Shown here one piece after another: positions 21,970-32,398 of a DNA stretch of 64,000 bases. Position numbers and translations under genes: made by a program. Origin of the DNA: Limnanthes douglasii subsp. nivea (lineage: Eukaryota > Streptophyta > Magnoliopsida > Brassicales > Limnanthaceae); NCBI GenBank assembly GCA_036936605.1, contig JAUPFV010000001.1, positions 76,279,910 to 76,343,909 of the forward strand, given 5' to 3'. Each line of letters opens with the position of its first letter. Position 1 is the stretch's first letter. The notes under the pieces are model-generated. The model saw only the letters and a list, made by a program, of their open reading frames with translations, did not search any database and had not been told where the DNA came from.

Positions 21970-24230
21970 ATGCAAGAAAATGCAACCTTTTATGAACATA
22001 TTGATAAGATTGAGACGGCTACTATATTGCAAGTTATTATTGATGTTTTCTTAAATGATATTGAGGCTAATGTTGTCCTGGAAGCTACTGCTACTGCTAC
22101 TCTGGATGACATCCATGTTTTAAAGCTACTACTTTCCTAGATGTTGTTATTATTATAGAAGAGAGAGACAACATGTGTGGTTCAATTTTCTAAAGATGTA
22201 AGTGGTTGTAAAAGACTGGAGTACAAAGTTATATATTTTGTTTTATCTTATCATATATTTTATGGTTGTAAAACACTGGAGTACAAAGTTATAATACAGT
22301 GGATTTCAATTTACCTGAATCACAAGTTGCTTTTCATTTGACTCACATGTTTTTTTTCATTTGGCTTGCATGTTTTTTTTTTCATTTAGCTTCAATGATT
22401 TTATAATAAATGGTCTCACATATATCCTTCATATATAATATATCTCACATATATTTTAATGAGACATGTCGATGTATCGCAACTTTCATCTATATATAAT
22501 GCATCCCATATCTTTGCTACATGTATAACAGGTCTCACATCTATCTCAATGAAACATATCAATGTCTCACATTTATCCTTCATATATAATTGTTCTCAGT
22601 TCTCACATAATTACTTCATGTATAACTGGTTTTGCCAGTATATTATATATACCTCGCATATTAATGGACACTTGTCTAGCATCTTTCAGAAATATAAAGT
22701 ACAAGTGCAAGATATTGATGAATGACCAACCTTTGATGAAACACAGTATGAGATACAAGAGGTAGTTGAAACTGATTGTGAAATATATATTGATACAAAC
22801 CAATTGATTGAAATCAAGGCTTACCACAAGCTAGCTAAGATACAAAATGGAGAAAAATAGAAAAAAAATATTTTTATGATATAACCCAACATCATATGCA
22901 ATTATGCCAATAAATATCTATGTAAGTGATAAAATGGAAGTACCAAACAAAGACGAGTTGGACTACAAGGTAAAAGTGAACATGTATCACATGTTTCATG
23001 CCTTTATAAGTTTTATATGCCTTTATAATACAGGTCCCGCGTTGTAAAATAATCTGGTCTCGTATGATTCAAATTTTAACATTACTCAATATTGCTTCTT
23101 GTATAACATGTCCCCTACTTGTCTTTTGTTGGGTTATTGACGCTTGGATTTATAAGAACTTAAAGACGAGGATTTTAGAGTACCAACCCAAGGTTTTGAT
23201 GGTAAATTATCAAATACATGTCATACGATAATATTTTTTGATCATACAGTGGTAAGTATGACTACAATTAGATATTTATTATTAAACATAACCTTTTTTT
23301 ATCCTTTATCTTAATATAGACTTCACTCACAAGTAAGACCGAAGTAATAAACATATTTGACGATGTATTTATCAATATGTCATACAACACATATTATGTG
23401 TTTATTCTAATTTTCACCATCTAGAAAGATACAATGAACCATTAGACATTGTTGATCATAGACCTTGAAAATGGAGTAACAACAACTATAACCCATTGTT
23501 TCCTCATACTAAATATATACCATGCATAATAAGAAAAACTGATGCACCACTCGTAAGTATTAAAATTCTCACATTGTAACATTTTTTTAGTTTTGTATGT
23601 TGCACGTATCACATCTTCCATATGTATTTTGATTTTCATATGTATTGCATAGTTCAGATCTTGAAGGTTTTGTATGTATACATTATAGGGATCTCTTGCA
23701 ATTAGTCTCGCTTATTTCCTTGTAACTAGTCTCGTCTCTTTCCTTGTAATTGGTCTCACCTATTTCCTTGTAACTGGCCTTTCCTCTTTCATCACATTCC
23801 TTTATAGTCTTGAAGGTGGTATGAATCTCATATTGTAATATTACTTAGTCTCCTATTGTTACATTACAAGTCTTGCGTTGCCTCCATATTGCATGTTGTA
23901 TTTTTTTATTGTCTTGTCTCACATCTATCAATATTTATGTTTATTTTAACATTTTTTATAGTTGCAGTAACCCATGAAAAAAAAGTGCATACATAAAACT
24001 AAAAAATATAGGATAATTTCATGCAGAGATATCCCACAACAAAAACCAATAATAGTCGACTATAGTGTTATGTTTGCGAATAAAAAATAAACTTCATTGA
24101 GAATGGTATTATTTCAAAGCAATACAATGAAGACATGTATACGTTGAGGAGAGAAGAAATGTTTTATCGTTTCCTTAATGATGACGAACAAAAAAATTTG
24201 GAATATCATAATAAGAGTATTTTCTGATGT
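21970..24230 (+). pseudogene. Ulp1-type (C48) cysteine protease gene remnant, transposon-associated
   Basis: Exon-like blocks: 21970-22140 (57 codons, MQENATFY...), about 22690-22858 (QVQDIDE...), about 22880-22970 (ending DELDYK before a GT), about 23135-23230 (IDAWIYKNLKTRILEYQPK) and 23960-24230. The last block has IPQQ, eight residues, then DYSVMFA, matching the Ulp1 C-terminal pattern PQQ...DCGV, then after a +1 shift a helix FIENGIISK and LRREEMFYRFL before a stop. The catalytic Cys is Tyr and the Gly is Ser, both G-to-A changes. Ulp1 genes of this kind ride on Mutator-like, CACTA and other plant DNA transposons. No transposase was found beside it. The family call rests mainly on the last block. 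Confidence 0.45.
23690..23790. repeat. Short tandem repeat, ~31-bp unit
   Basis: Three to four direct copies of (A/T)GTCTC(G/A)C(C/T)TATTTCCTTGTAACT, the most regular part of the TCTC-rich region. Confidence 0.65.
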
Positions 24231-24649
24231 GATTTTTGTAAGTAAGAATTGAAGAATGTGGTACACTTTAGTATTTTGTAAGTAAGAAAATAGAATATTT
24301 TTTGTAACTTAAACTAACTCTTGTATGTGTCTCATGTGTTGTATAAGGAGTAGTTTTGCATATAGTATTTGCTCAAGTATCGCATGTAATAATTGTAATA
24401 CCATCGTTTGTATTTGTTACAGTCTCGCATCTTATTTGCTCCAATCTCAAATGTTATAATTGCAATAGTCTCACATGTTGTAGTTGCATTAGTCTCATGT
24501 GTATTGTTTGTTTTAGTATCGTATATAGTAATAACAATAGTCTCACATCTATATTTTGCATTTATTACAATCTCACATTGCACCTTAACCATATAACTAG
24601 TGTACCATAAAACTACATGTGTAGTGTTTCTATAGCATTTCTGCATGTT

Positions 24650-25021
24650 TCCAATGGTGAGAGGAGAGATAGAAAAACTACATGAAACATTATAAAACAA
24701 TAACAAACTCATAAATATGAGCTTTGTATAATTTCAGCGGGAGACACTTTATCAAGGACGACACATTCATCAAGAAAAAAGTACATAAATTTTTTGAAAG
24801 TTCATTTTATAGACGATGATTCATCTATACATCTATATAAGAATCTTGGTTTGACATTGTCAATCACTGATGATGATTTAAGAGGATTGATAATACCATA
24901 TGAATAAGTTTTTGGTGACTTTAAAGACTGCTAAGGTATTATAAGAAGTGTCGTTATTGAGAATTTTTTTGGTTCAAATGGTAGCAACGCTGGTGTTGTT
25001 TTGATTACTTTATATGGGGAA
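24650..25021 (+). pseudogene. Ty3-type gag/protease scrap (unit A)
   Basis: Reads through ISGGRHFIKDDTFIKKK, then FIDDDSSMHLYKNLGL, which resembles the junction of gag and the retropepsin region (VDxGSSxxL...LGL) of Ty3 elements, with the active-site glycine region changed to DDSS. It has stops and no other domain. The longer version is at 51560-52222. Confidence 0.4.
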
Positions 25022-25041
25022 TAAAATAAACAAGTTATTCA

Positions 25042-26450
25042 TCAATACATGATATAAAGTACTGTTTCCCGTTCAGTAATTCTTGTGGAAACGGTCCATA
25101 TATATCGGGTATGTATCAATGTTAAGATTTCAGTTGCTCTATATTCCCATACTCTTTTAGTTTTGGTTTGTTTTCCGTTGATACACTCAATACATGTACC
25201 GAAAGCAGAGTAGTCTAGAGGACCCAATAAACCTTCAACTACAAGCTTATCCAACCTAATAAATAGTTTAAAGGATTTTTCAGACTTAGTAATTTTCAGA
25301 CTTAGTAATTTTGTATTGTATACGTTGTGCAATCATGGAAATATTGTGATTATTAACAATAGATAATAAATAATAATTATCTTCTTTTATCAAACATTTA
25401 TTTCCGACAATCACATTATTTAAAGAGAGTGTAAAAATGTTTTTTCCCATAAGACAAGAATATCCCCACAAGTTTAAAATTGGAAAAAAATCAAATTCCT
25501 CCAAAAACTAGGACAAACATAACATTTTTTGAAAAAAAAACATGTCTAATGGAAAGTTCTAAATGTAGATAGTAAATCACCAAAACTTGGTATGAGCTCC
25601 CATCTGTTGTGAAGATGGATCTTTCATCATCACTTAGTATCCTGCTCTTTTGTGTACCTTGTAAAAAAATAAATACATGATTTGTTACAATCGAATCAAC
25701 CCACCAAATATTCATTTTCACACAAACAATATTAATTTCCAAAACTAAAAAGTTGTAAGAGTATTTTTTTTAACATGTAAGCCCGACGTTTTTCACAATC
25801 TCTTTCTTGACAGAAAAAATAATGACGAGTGGTCGATTCCTCATGCTTTATCTTCTTTACCAGGCCTTGACTTATACTTTTCCATTAGCCTTCCTCTTAT
25901 ACTCCATCCTTTTTGAAAATTCTATCATATTAATCTCACGCATTTGAAATTTAAGTTTCTCCTCATGTGTAGCGTGAGAAATCAACTTATTGATAAAACA
26001 TTTTTCCACATACAGTTATAGGTGGACTAGAAATACTTAAAATCCTTGGTAATGATGAAAATATGAATCATACCACACACTCCTCGTAAAGGTCTACCAT
26101 GATTGCCTTCAACATTTTCCCAAAGGCGGATATTTCAAGAATATGCTCACAAATTTTCCTTCTGTCATTGTACTTTTTAGTAGAGAGCCCGTTTATTAGG
26201 TGCTGCATCTCTACCTTTTTGTTGTTAGCAAAGACTTTCTCGACTTCTACAAGAAAGATCGTAGTTTTAATTGCATTGTTCGAGACAGCCTCGCAAAGTG
26301 CTACTGGGAATCCCTATAACATAAGACCATGCATAACTTATTTGACTTCTCTTATTTTTTAATCTCCTTAGTTTCTTCCGGTGTACTTTCCAGACTAACA
26401 ACAAAGGGTCTGCGGGTGGGTCATAGCATGGTCATACTAATGTATATATA
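25042..26450 (-). pseudogene. Copia gag-protease-pre-integrase remnant (unit A)
   Basis: Read right to left: gag helices near 26400-26060 (GKICEHILEISAFGKMLK), a decayed zinc knuckle near 25810, protease near 25740-25500 (NIWWVDSIVTNH, where WWLDSGATTH is usual), and the pre-integrase region 25330-25042 (CIECINGKQTKTK). Stops and shifts are frequent. There is no integrase, reverse transcriptase or LTR. A different Copia lineage from elements 1-3. Confidence 0.6.
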
Positions 26451-26984
26451 GATACATCAGTTTATCCTTTTTTCATAAGGTAAGGTAAAATCAGAATAAT
26501 CTAACACGGATGCACAATTTTCTAAAATTAGGTAACCCAAGCACTAAAAAAAATAACACACAAAACACATCTAGATCCATGACATATAACTTAATAACAC
26601 GCACTAACATGGTATCATAGTAAGATGCATTTTGTAAAGTGAACCGCTCATGACTGATTTTACTTAAATTAAAATAACCATAATTTAATTTTCTTACTTA
26701 AAATTAAAAAATTGCAAAGATGAATCTAATTTTCCTAAGTATCGGTGCAATCTTTCGAATGATAGATTTTACCAACTTAGAATTAAATACACTACAAATA
26801 CCATTTTTTTAAGTCTTTTCTGTCCATAATAACTTTAAACCCAAACCTTTCACATGACTGATAATAATTTATATTAATCCTCAAACATTTCGAAGCCTCA
26901 GATATATTAATTTTGACCTTGTAACAGATGATTAAATTAATTCTAAGGTTCATTTACCGATCTTGGAAACCTTTGTCATGTATA
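26451..26984. other. AT-rich segment of composite unit A
   Basis: No coding signal. Aligns with about 36860-37440 and 53660-54270 in units B and C. Confidence 0.5.
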
Positions 26985-28616
26985 TCAATTTAGCATTCAT
27001 ATAAAAATAATTTATTTCACAATTATACATGCAATAAATAGCATGCCCAAACACATAATTTTATTGAAACAAATCATAGAATTCAATTTAAATTAAACAC
27101 ATATGATCCGGACTTTTTAAAATTAATTAAAATTTTATGATTTGCTTCATAAAGCTATGTGTTTGGGTAGGATATTAATCTACTTAAAATTAATTGGTTT
27201 AGTTTCATTTCTATTGGTTTATCAATTTTATCAGTTTGGTTGCTAATCGATTTTACTAGTTTATCAGGTTTAATCGATTCGCTTCCAACCCCGTTTTATT
27301 GTTTCTGTTCTCTACCGGTGTTGGTTTTTAAGATAGAACTGCGAACCGAACCGTTAAGGATCCGTCCCGTTTTTATCGATTCGATTCTGGTTCTCCAAAA
27401 TCGGTGATGACCCTAAATATGAGACATAGCACTAAAAAAACATCTTTTTCGGGAAGTCACTAAAGAAACATCTCAAAAAAGGTCTGTTCTCCATCTATTC
27501 GATGGTTTATGTCATTTTATACAAATTGTCTCTATAGAAAACAGTCATTTAGTTGGTAGTGAAATAATATAAGAGACAAAGATGTGTTATCTTTTAGTGA
27601 TAAGACAACTAGAAAATGTAGCATAAGATATAAACAAAAGAGACGTAGAAAGTAAAATGCTCGGAACGTTTAATAAAATAATTTTGTCAACTTATGATTT
27701 AGTCACGGACTATAAATTGTGTTTGTCTCTCTATTTTATTACAAAGTGGCAACAATAAACTAGAGAGTATTACAAAGTGGCAACAATAAACTAGAGAGAC
27801 AAACACGCATGTAATTTATAGTCTCGGGACTAAATCACAAGTTGATAAAATTTATCAAACGTTTGGTTTGGTTCAATGTATGAATGCATCATTTTACCAA
27901 CTAAAAGTCATTCTACTTTTTACGTCTCTTTAGTTTGATATCCTATGCTACATTTTCTAGTTTTCTCACTAAAAGATAACACTACTCTTTTTCTCTTCCA
28001 TTATTTCACTACCAACTAAATGACTGTTTTCCGTAGATATTTCGTATAAAATGGCACAAACCATCGTATAGACGGATAACAGACCTCTTTTGAAATGTTT
28101 CTTTAGTGACTTACGCCCGAAAGAGATGTTTTTTTAGTGCTACGTCTCATATCTAGGGTCATCAACGGTTTTGGAGAACCAGAATCAAATCGATAAAAAC
28201 TGGACGGATCCCTAACGGTTCGGTTTGCGGTTCTATCTTAAAAACCGAAACCGATAGAGAACAGAAACAATAAAACGGGTTTGGAACCGAAACGATAAAA
28301 CCCAATAAACCAGTAAAATCGATTAGCAACCAGTTTGATAAAATGGTAAACCGATAAATCCGATATGAAACTGAAACAATTTATTTTAAGTATATAAATA
28401 TCACACCCAAACGCATAGCTTTATAAGCAAATCATAGAATTCAATTTAAATTAATTAACAATTAATTTTAAAAAGTCCGGATCGTATGTGTTTAATTTAA
28501 TTAATTTAAATCGAATTCTATAATTTGTTTTATAAAGTTATCTGTTTGGGCATGCTATTTATTGTACGTATAATTGTGAAATAAATTATACCTATTTGAA
28601 TGTTAAATTGATATAC
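26985..28616. repeat. Large inverted repeat (fold-back), arms ~0.75-0.86 kb
   Basis: Left arm about 26985-27845 and right arm about 27850-28616 are diverged reverse complements, meeting near 27850 with almost no spacer. Each arm contains a GGTTCGGTT-rich block (27180-27415; 28150-28395) and a CATGCCCAAACA segment. The outer edge of the right arm coincides with the donor of IGPS exon 9. Units B and C have single arms only. Confidence 0.8.
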
Positions 28617-30317
28617 ATGAACAAATGCAATGTCTTCGGGAGTAAATAGTCCAGATTCCCAACCACCTAATAAAATACAGAAAGATAAGTATAAAAAATA
28701 AGTCATTTCAAAGGTATGTAAATGTTCATCTAACATTCTACAGATAAGCAAATGAACTACTCACTAGTATGTCTCTTTCGCAGATCAATTTGCCACGCTC
28801 CCCTTCGAGTAGCACCTTTGTATTATTGATATCAAGCTCAAATGTTTCTGGGGTAAACAAAAGTAAGATCGGTGAGACTTGTACTCCGGTATAAAGCATT
28901 TTTGCGTTTTTATTAAATGGAAAGCTAACAAAAGGCATAGGTTATCATTCCTATAAGACAGTCTAGCTTACCAAGGTCTCTGTTATTGATTCCTATTAAG
29001 TCAATCCCCTCTATTCCAAGAACACGATCCATTTCTCTTTCATTATGTACCTAACGATAATAAAAAAAAAAGAGCATTTACATCTTTTGCAGAATCAAGA
29101 ACTATTGAAAAGATACAAACATGCAATTTAATATATTAGATAAGCAATACAGGAATAGGGAAATGGTCACGATATACAGAATAAGTTAAGAATCAGTTAA
29201 GAATGCCTATTCAAAATTCAAAATATGCTTTGACCCTAAATACATATCACATATGAAAGCTTAAGTAGACATTGGCTGACAAACTATTCTCTCTTAAGAG
29301 CAACTAGTAGCAGGACGACCTACGACTAAATGGAGCAGCGGAGGTTATAAGTTCAGCCATGATAAACAATAATGTCCTCCTAATTGATAGAAAAAAAGGC
29401 TAGCAAATAAATTCAAGAGAAGAAATGATTACTTAGGGCAGAAAAGGTTCAAACCTCAACAAGAACGGCTAAACCAAGCTTCTTGCAAATCTTTGTCATG
29501 TATTTGATATCAAGATCTGGCAAAACAGCAGCAATTAGTAATATTGCATCTGCGCCTTTAATTCGAGCATTGTAGATCTGCCATGCTTCAACAATGAATT
29601 CTTTGCATAGTAGAGGGCACTGCAGTTTGCAACAGTCAGAATTATGTGTTTTACAGATCACTATCATAAGGCATCACATAAACTTCACATATTGGGAACC
29701 AATACAAATTCTGAAGCAGACCTGTACACCAGCTTTCCTTATTGCTTCCAGATTCTCAAAGCTTCCATATTGAAAAATAAAAAAGAGGATGTGGGAAAAT
29801 AGCTTTAGTTTTACTGACCCTAAGTTGACCGAAAAGCAAAGAACTGATGATCCTTAAGCAGAAGATCTAGAGCTACTTGATATATGTACCTTAAAGAATT
29901 TCTGGTCTGTCAACACACTGAGACAAGCTGCTCCACCTTTCTCGTATGCTTTGGCAATTTCAACCTGTCATTAGATAGCCTTAGATAGAGGACAAGTAAT
30001 CTCTGATGAAGAGAAAAATATAAATAAAATGTAATGCGAATCAAAGGTTAAAATTAACATATACTATGAAGTAAGTTTCACGTTAGCTATGACGAGTCAC
30101 TTCTCCCGGGTTTTTAGGGCACCGAACATTCTCTCTCACATTTAAACTCTGTAAATTAACAATTCTAGTAAACTCGTTAGCGTCAAAATTTTACTTTTTC
30201 ATTTTGTTGATTATTTTAATCTTTACGTCTTGAACAAGAGAAAAAAATCATAAATATAGATCTGATCTATTTGGCCACGTAAATATAGATTTGATCTATT
30301 TGCCACTTAAATATAAA

Positions 30318-30491
30318 CCCTATATTTTCTTCGAGGTATCAGCTCAGTTGCACAAGCTACTGTCTTGAAAAGTTAGGATCATTAACAGTTATCCTTTTCC
30401 TATTATTAAGGGGTCTGATGTTTTTAGAGCAGAACATGGGACATGTAAGCATTGTGAATAAATACAACTATGAAATGACAGAAGAGTTTTC
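30318..30491. repeat. Direct repeat flanking RhoGDI insert (left)
   Basis: 174 bp nearly identical to 32224-32398, starting CCCTATATTTTCTTCGAGG and ending GAAGAGTTTTC. The RhoGDI segment lies between the two copies. Confidence 0.9.
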
Positions 30492-31059
30492 TAAACAACT
30501 GGATAGATCTGTTTTGAAAGACAAAGGAAGGGTTCTGTACCAATAGTGTGATCGAGAAAAAAAAAATAGTAAAGCTCGAAAATAATCAAGCATCCGAAGA
30601 CCAATCTTTGCGGATGTTGAAGGTGTAGTTGATCTCGAGGTAGCACTTGTTATCATCATCCAAAAACTGAAACAAGAAAGAAAACAAAACATCAAAATGT
30701 TAGTTATCATAAAGAAACAACAAAAGTATATCATGAAATGGCACTTTTAGTATAGAATCGTAAACCTAACTAGTGGTGTGTATTGAAGTTATTGGCTAAC
30801 CGTGAACTTCATTTCAAGTCCTACTCTAACCCCAATTACGAACATCAATGTCAAAACTCTGAAACTGAAAACAGATAAGCTTTATCACCGTGAAATGATC
30901 CAGTAACTCAGTCGGTAACCTAGAGGTCTTATGTTGAGACTAAATTTAGTAGATATAACGAAAAACAAAGTCTCAATACAGAATTTCTTCCTACGACCAT
31001 CTACATTTATCATCCACAACAAAAAGAAACATAGCTTCTTCATGATATATAATGGACAT

Positions 31060-31115
31060 TTAGCTCATTTGATAAACCGAAGCTCGCAAGATTGAGCCTC
31101 GCTAAGACCATGGGT
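31060..31115 (+). pseudogene. tRNA relic
   Basis: TAGCTCATTTG, then GAGCCTCGCTAAGACCA, resembles the ends of the tRNA at 31264-31337 with the anticodon arm lost. Another tRNA-like piece (GTAACTCAGTCGGTAACC ... GTCTTATG) lies at about 30905-30945. Confidence 0.4.
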
Positions 31116-31263
31116 TGTCTAGATTATAATAAAAGACCATAAAAAAAAAACCACATTTTATACTACTGCTTTTGTTTCACGGAAAGTCTTAGCATTGGGT
31201 ATATGATTTTCTCCTTATACTTCTTAATGATCATCTCTATGTTACAATAGTGTATCACAACAT

Positions 31264-31337
31264 GGTCTTGTAGCTCAGTTGGTTAGAGCGTTGGTCTTAT
31301 GAGCCGAAGGTCGTGGGTTCGAGCCTCACCTAGACCA
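31264..31337 (+). tRNA. tRNA gene, anticodon loop CTTATGA (TAT)
   Basis: 74-nt cloverleaf without intron: acceptor GGTCTTG/CTAGACC with one T-T mismatch, D stem GCTC/GAGC, anticodon stem TTGGT/GCCGA with two G-T pairs, and T arm GTGGG-TTCGAGC-CTCAC. The loop gives anticodon TAT, formally Ile for ATA. A single C-to-T change from CAT (Met) would explain it, so isotype is uncertain. It sits in an intron of the RhoGDI fragment, opposite strand. It may be active or recently dead. Confidence 0.7.
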
Positions 31338-32223
31338 TTTACTATATTTTTTCTTTTTTTGTAGTCAAAAGAATGTCCACTAATAGATGAACAATAAAAT
31401 TTACCTTTGTTCTTGCAGAATATTGTCCTCTAGCAAACATGCCAGAAGGTGTGGTCTCTTCTGGCATTCCGTGAGTGTAAGGCAAGGTTCCAAGCATCTC
31501 TTTTGAACTATCCACTGAAATTCAACTCCTGTGTAAGACATAACTATTCCACGTAATATTTCTAAATCACGCAAACATGAATAATAATAATATACCTTTA
31601 ACACCGGTTTTCCAAACAGTATTGGTGTTTTTAAGGCCGGAAACAATGTTATTGCAAACTTCAAAGGCGAATCTAAGATTGTACTTGCTCCCTTCTTTTA
31701 GGGTAAACCATGATCCTTTAATATTTCCTCCTTCGGGTACGGTAAGAACAATGTCGGGTCTACCAGCAGACAGAATAGATAGACTATGGATTTTCACTTC
31801 AGGATCGAGAGTTTCTGCATCCACAGAGATACAAAATTTATTTATCGAAAAAAAGAGTAAAAATAAGCGGATATTATGCTAATTTCAGATCTTAATAAAT
31901 TCTAATTCAATCCTTTCCGGGTTTGATATTCCGAACGTATTATCAAAACCACCTTCGTTACAAAGAGCCTAATTAGATCAATAGCCACAATGAGATCTTG
32001 AATACTTAAACTACCTTCTTTACAAAGAGAACGGAGTGGATCTACTATATAGATGATGCATCTAAATAACAAATCGGTTTACAAGGATATGTTTTGTGGA
32101 ACAACCAACCCAAACATATTATACGCAACTTTCTAAACCACGGAAACAGTAGCAAATTAAGTTTTGCTTTGATTTCTGCTCATCTTCGATTCTTAAATCT
32201 ATGCGATTTATAGTTATATATAG

Positions 32224-32398
32224 ACCCTATACTTTCTTCGAGGTATCAGCTCAGTTGCACAAGCTACTGTCTTGAAAAGTTAGGAACATTAACAGTTGAA
32301 CTTTTCCTATTATTAAGGGGTCTGATGTTTTAAGAGCAGAACATGGGACATGTAAGCATTGTGAATAAATACAACTATGAAATGACAGAAGAGTTTTC
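32224..32398. repeat. Direct repeat flanking RhoGDI insert (right)
   Basis: Partner of 30318-30491, with a few substitutions. Both copies lie in IGPS intron 3. Confidence 0.9.

Larger units (their letters stand above)
21362..24600. repeat. Degenerate TCTC(A/G)CAT-motif region
   Basis: Dozens of TCTCACAT, TCTCGCAT and near variants at irregular 25-45 bp spacing, concentrated at 22330-22660, 23030-23100, 23690-23950 and 24310-24600. The segments between these clusters contain the exon-like blocks of a Ulp1-type gene, so the arrays sit in its introns and 3' flank. Confidence 0.6.
24650..28616. mobile_element. Composite repeat unit, copy A
   Basis: A mosaic found three times in the window (copies B 35.5-39.0 kb and C 51.56-56.1 kb): a Ty3 gag/protease scrap on plus, an antisense Copia gag-to-pre-integrase remnant, AT-rich DNA, then arms with GGTTCGGTT-type sequence. 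In copy A the last part is doubled as a large inverted repeat that ends at an IGPS exon. Since all three share the same order, the mosaic was duplicated as a unit. Confidence 0.6.
30586..31814 (-). pseudogene. Rho GDP-dissociation inhibitor, last three exons only
   Basis: RhoGDI binds prenylated ROP GTPases and keeps them cytosolic and GDP-bound. Three exons with correct GT-AG sites and phases: 31596-31814 (ETLDPEVKIHSL, WFTLKEGSKYNL, NNIVSGLKNTNTVWKTGV), 31405-31514 (DSSKEMLGTLPYTHGMPEE then PSGMFARGQYSARTK) and 30586-30666 (FLDDDNKCYLEINYTFNIRK, stop at 30586). Together they encode the immunoglobulin-like lipid-binding domain almost entirely. The first exon, with the start codon and the regulatory arm that blocks GTPase switching, is not found up to 32.2 kb. 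No frame damage is visible in what remains. It lies in IGPS intron 3, same strand, between 174-bp direct repeats. Confidence 0.88.

Noticed and set aside
26099..26362. Plus-strand hydrophobic frame, recurring at 36460 and 53290
   Set aside because: It is the antisense of Copia gag; the minus-strand reading has recognisable gag and zinc-knuckle patterns.
28738..28938. Minus-strand 66-codon frame as a separate gene
   Set aside because: Contains IGPS exon 8 with flanking intron read through.
31401..31664. Minus-strand 87-codon frame across RhoGDI exon B
   Set aside because: Out of frame with the RhoGDI exon; the correct frame gives conserved RhoGDI sequence between GT-AG sites.
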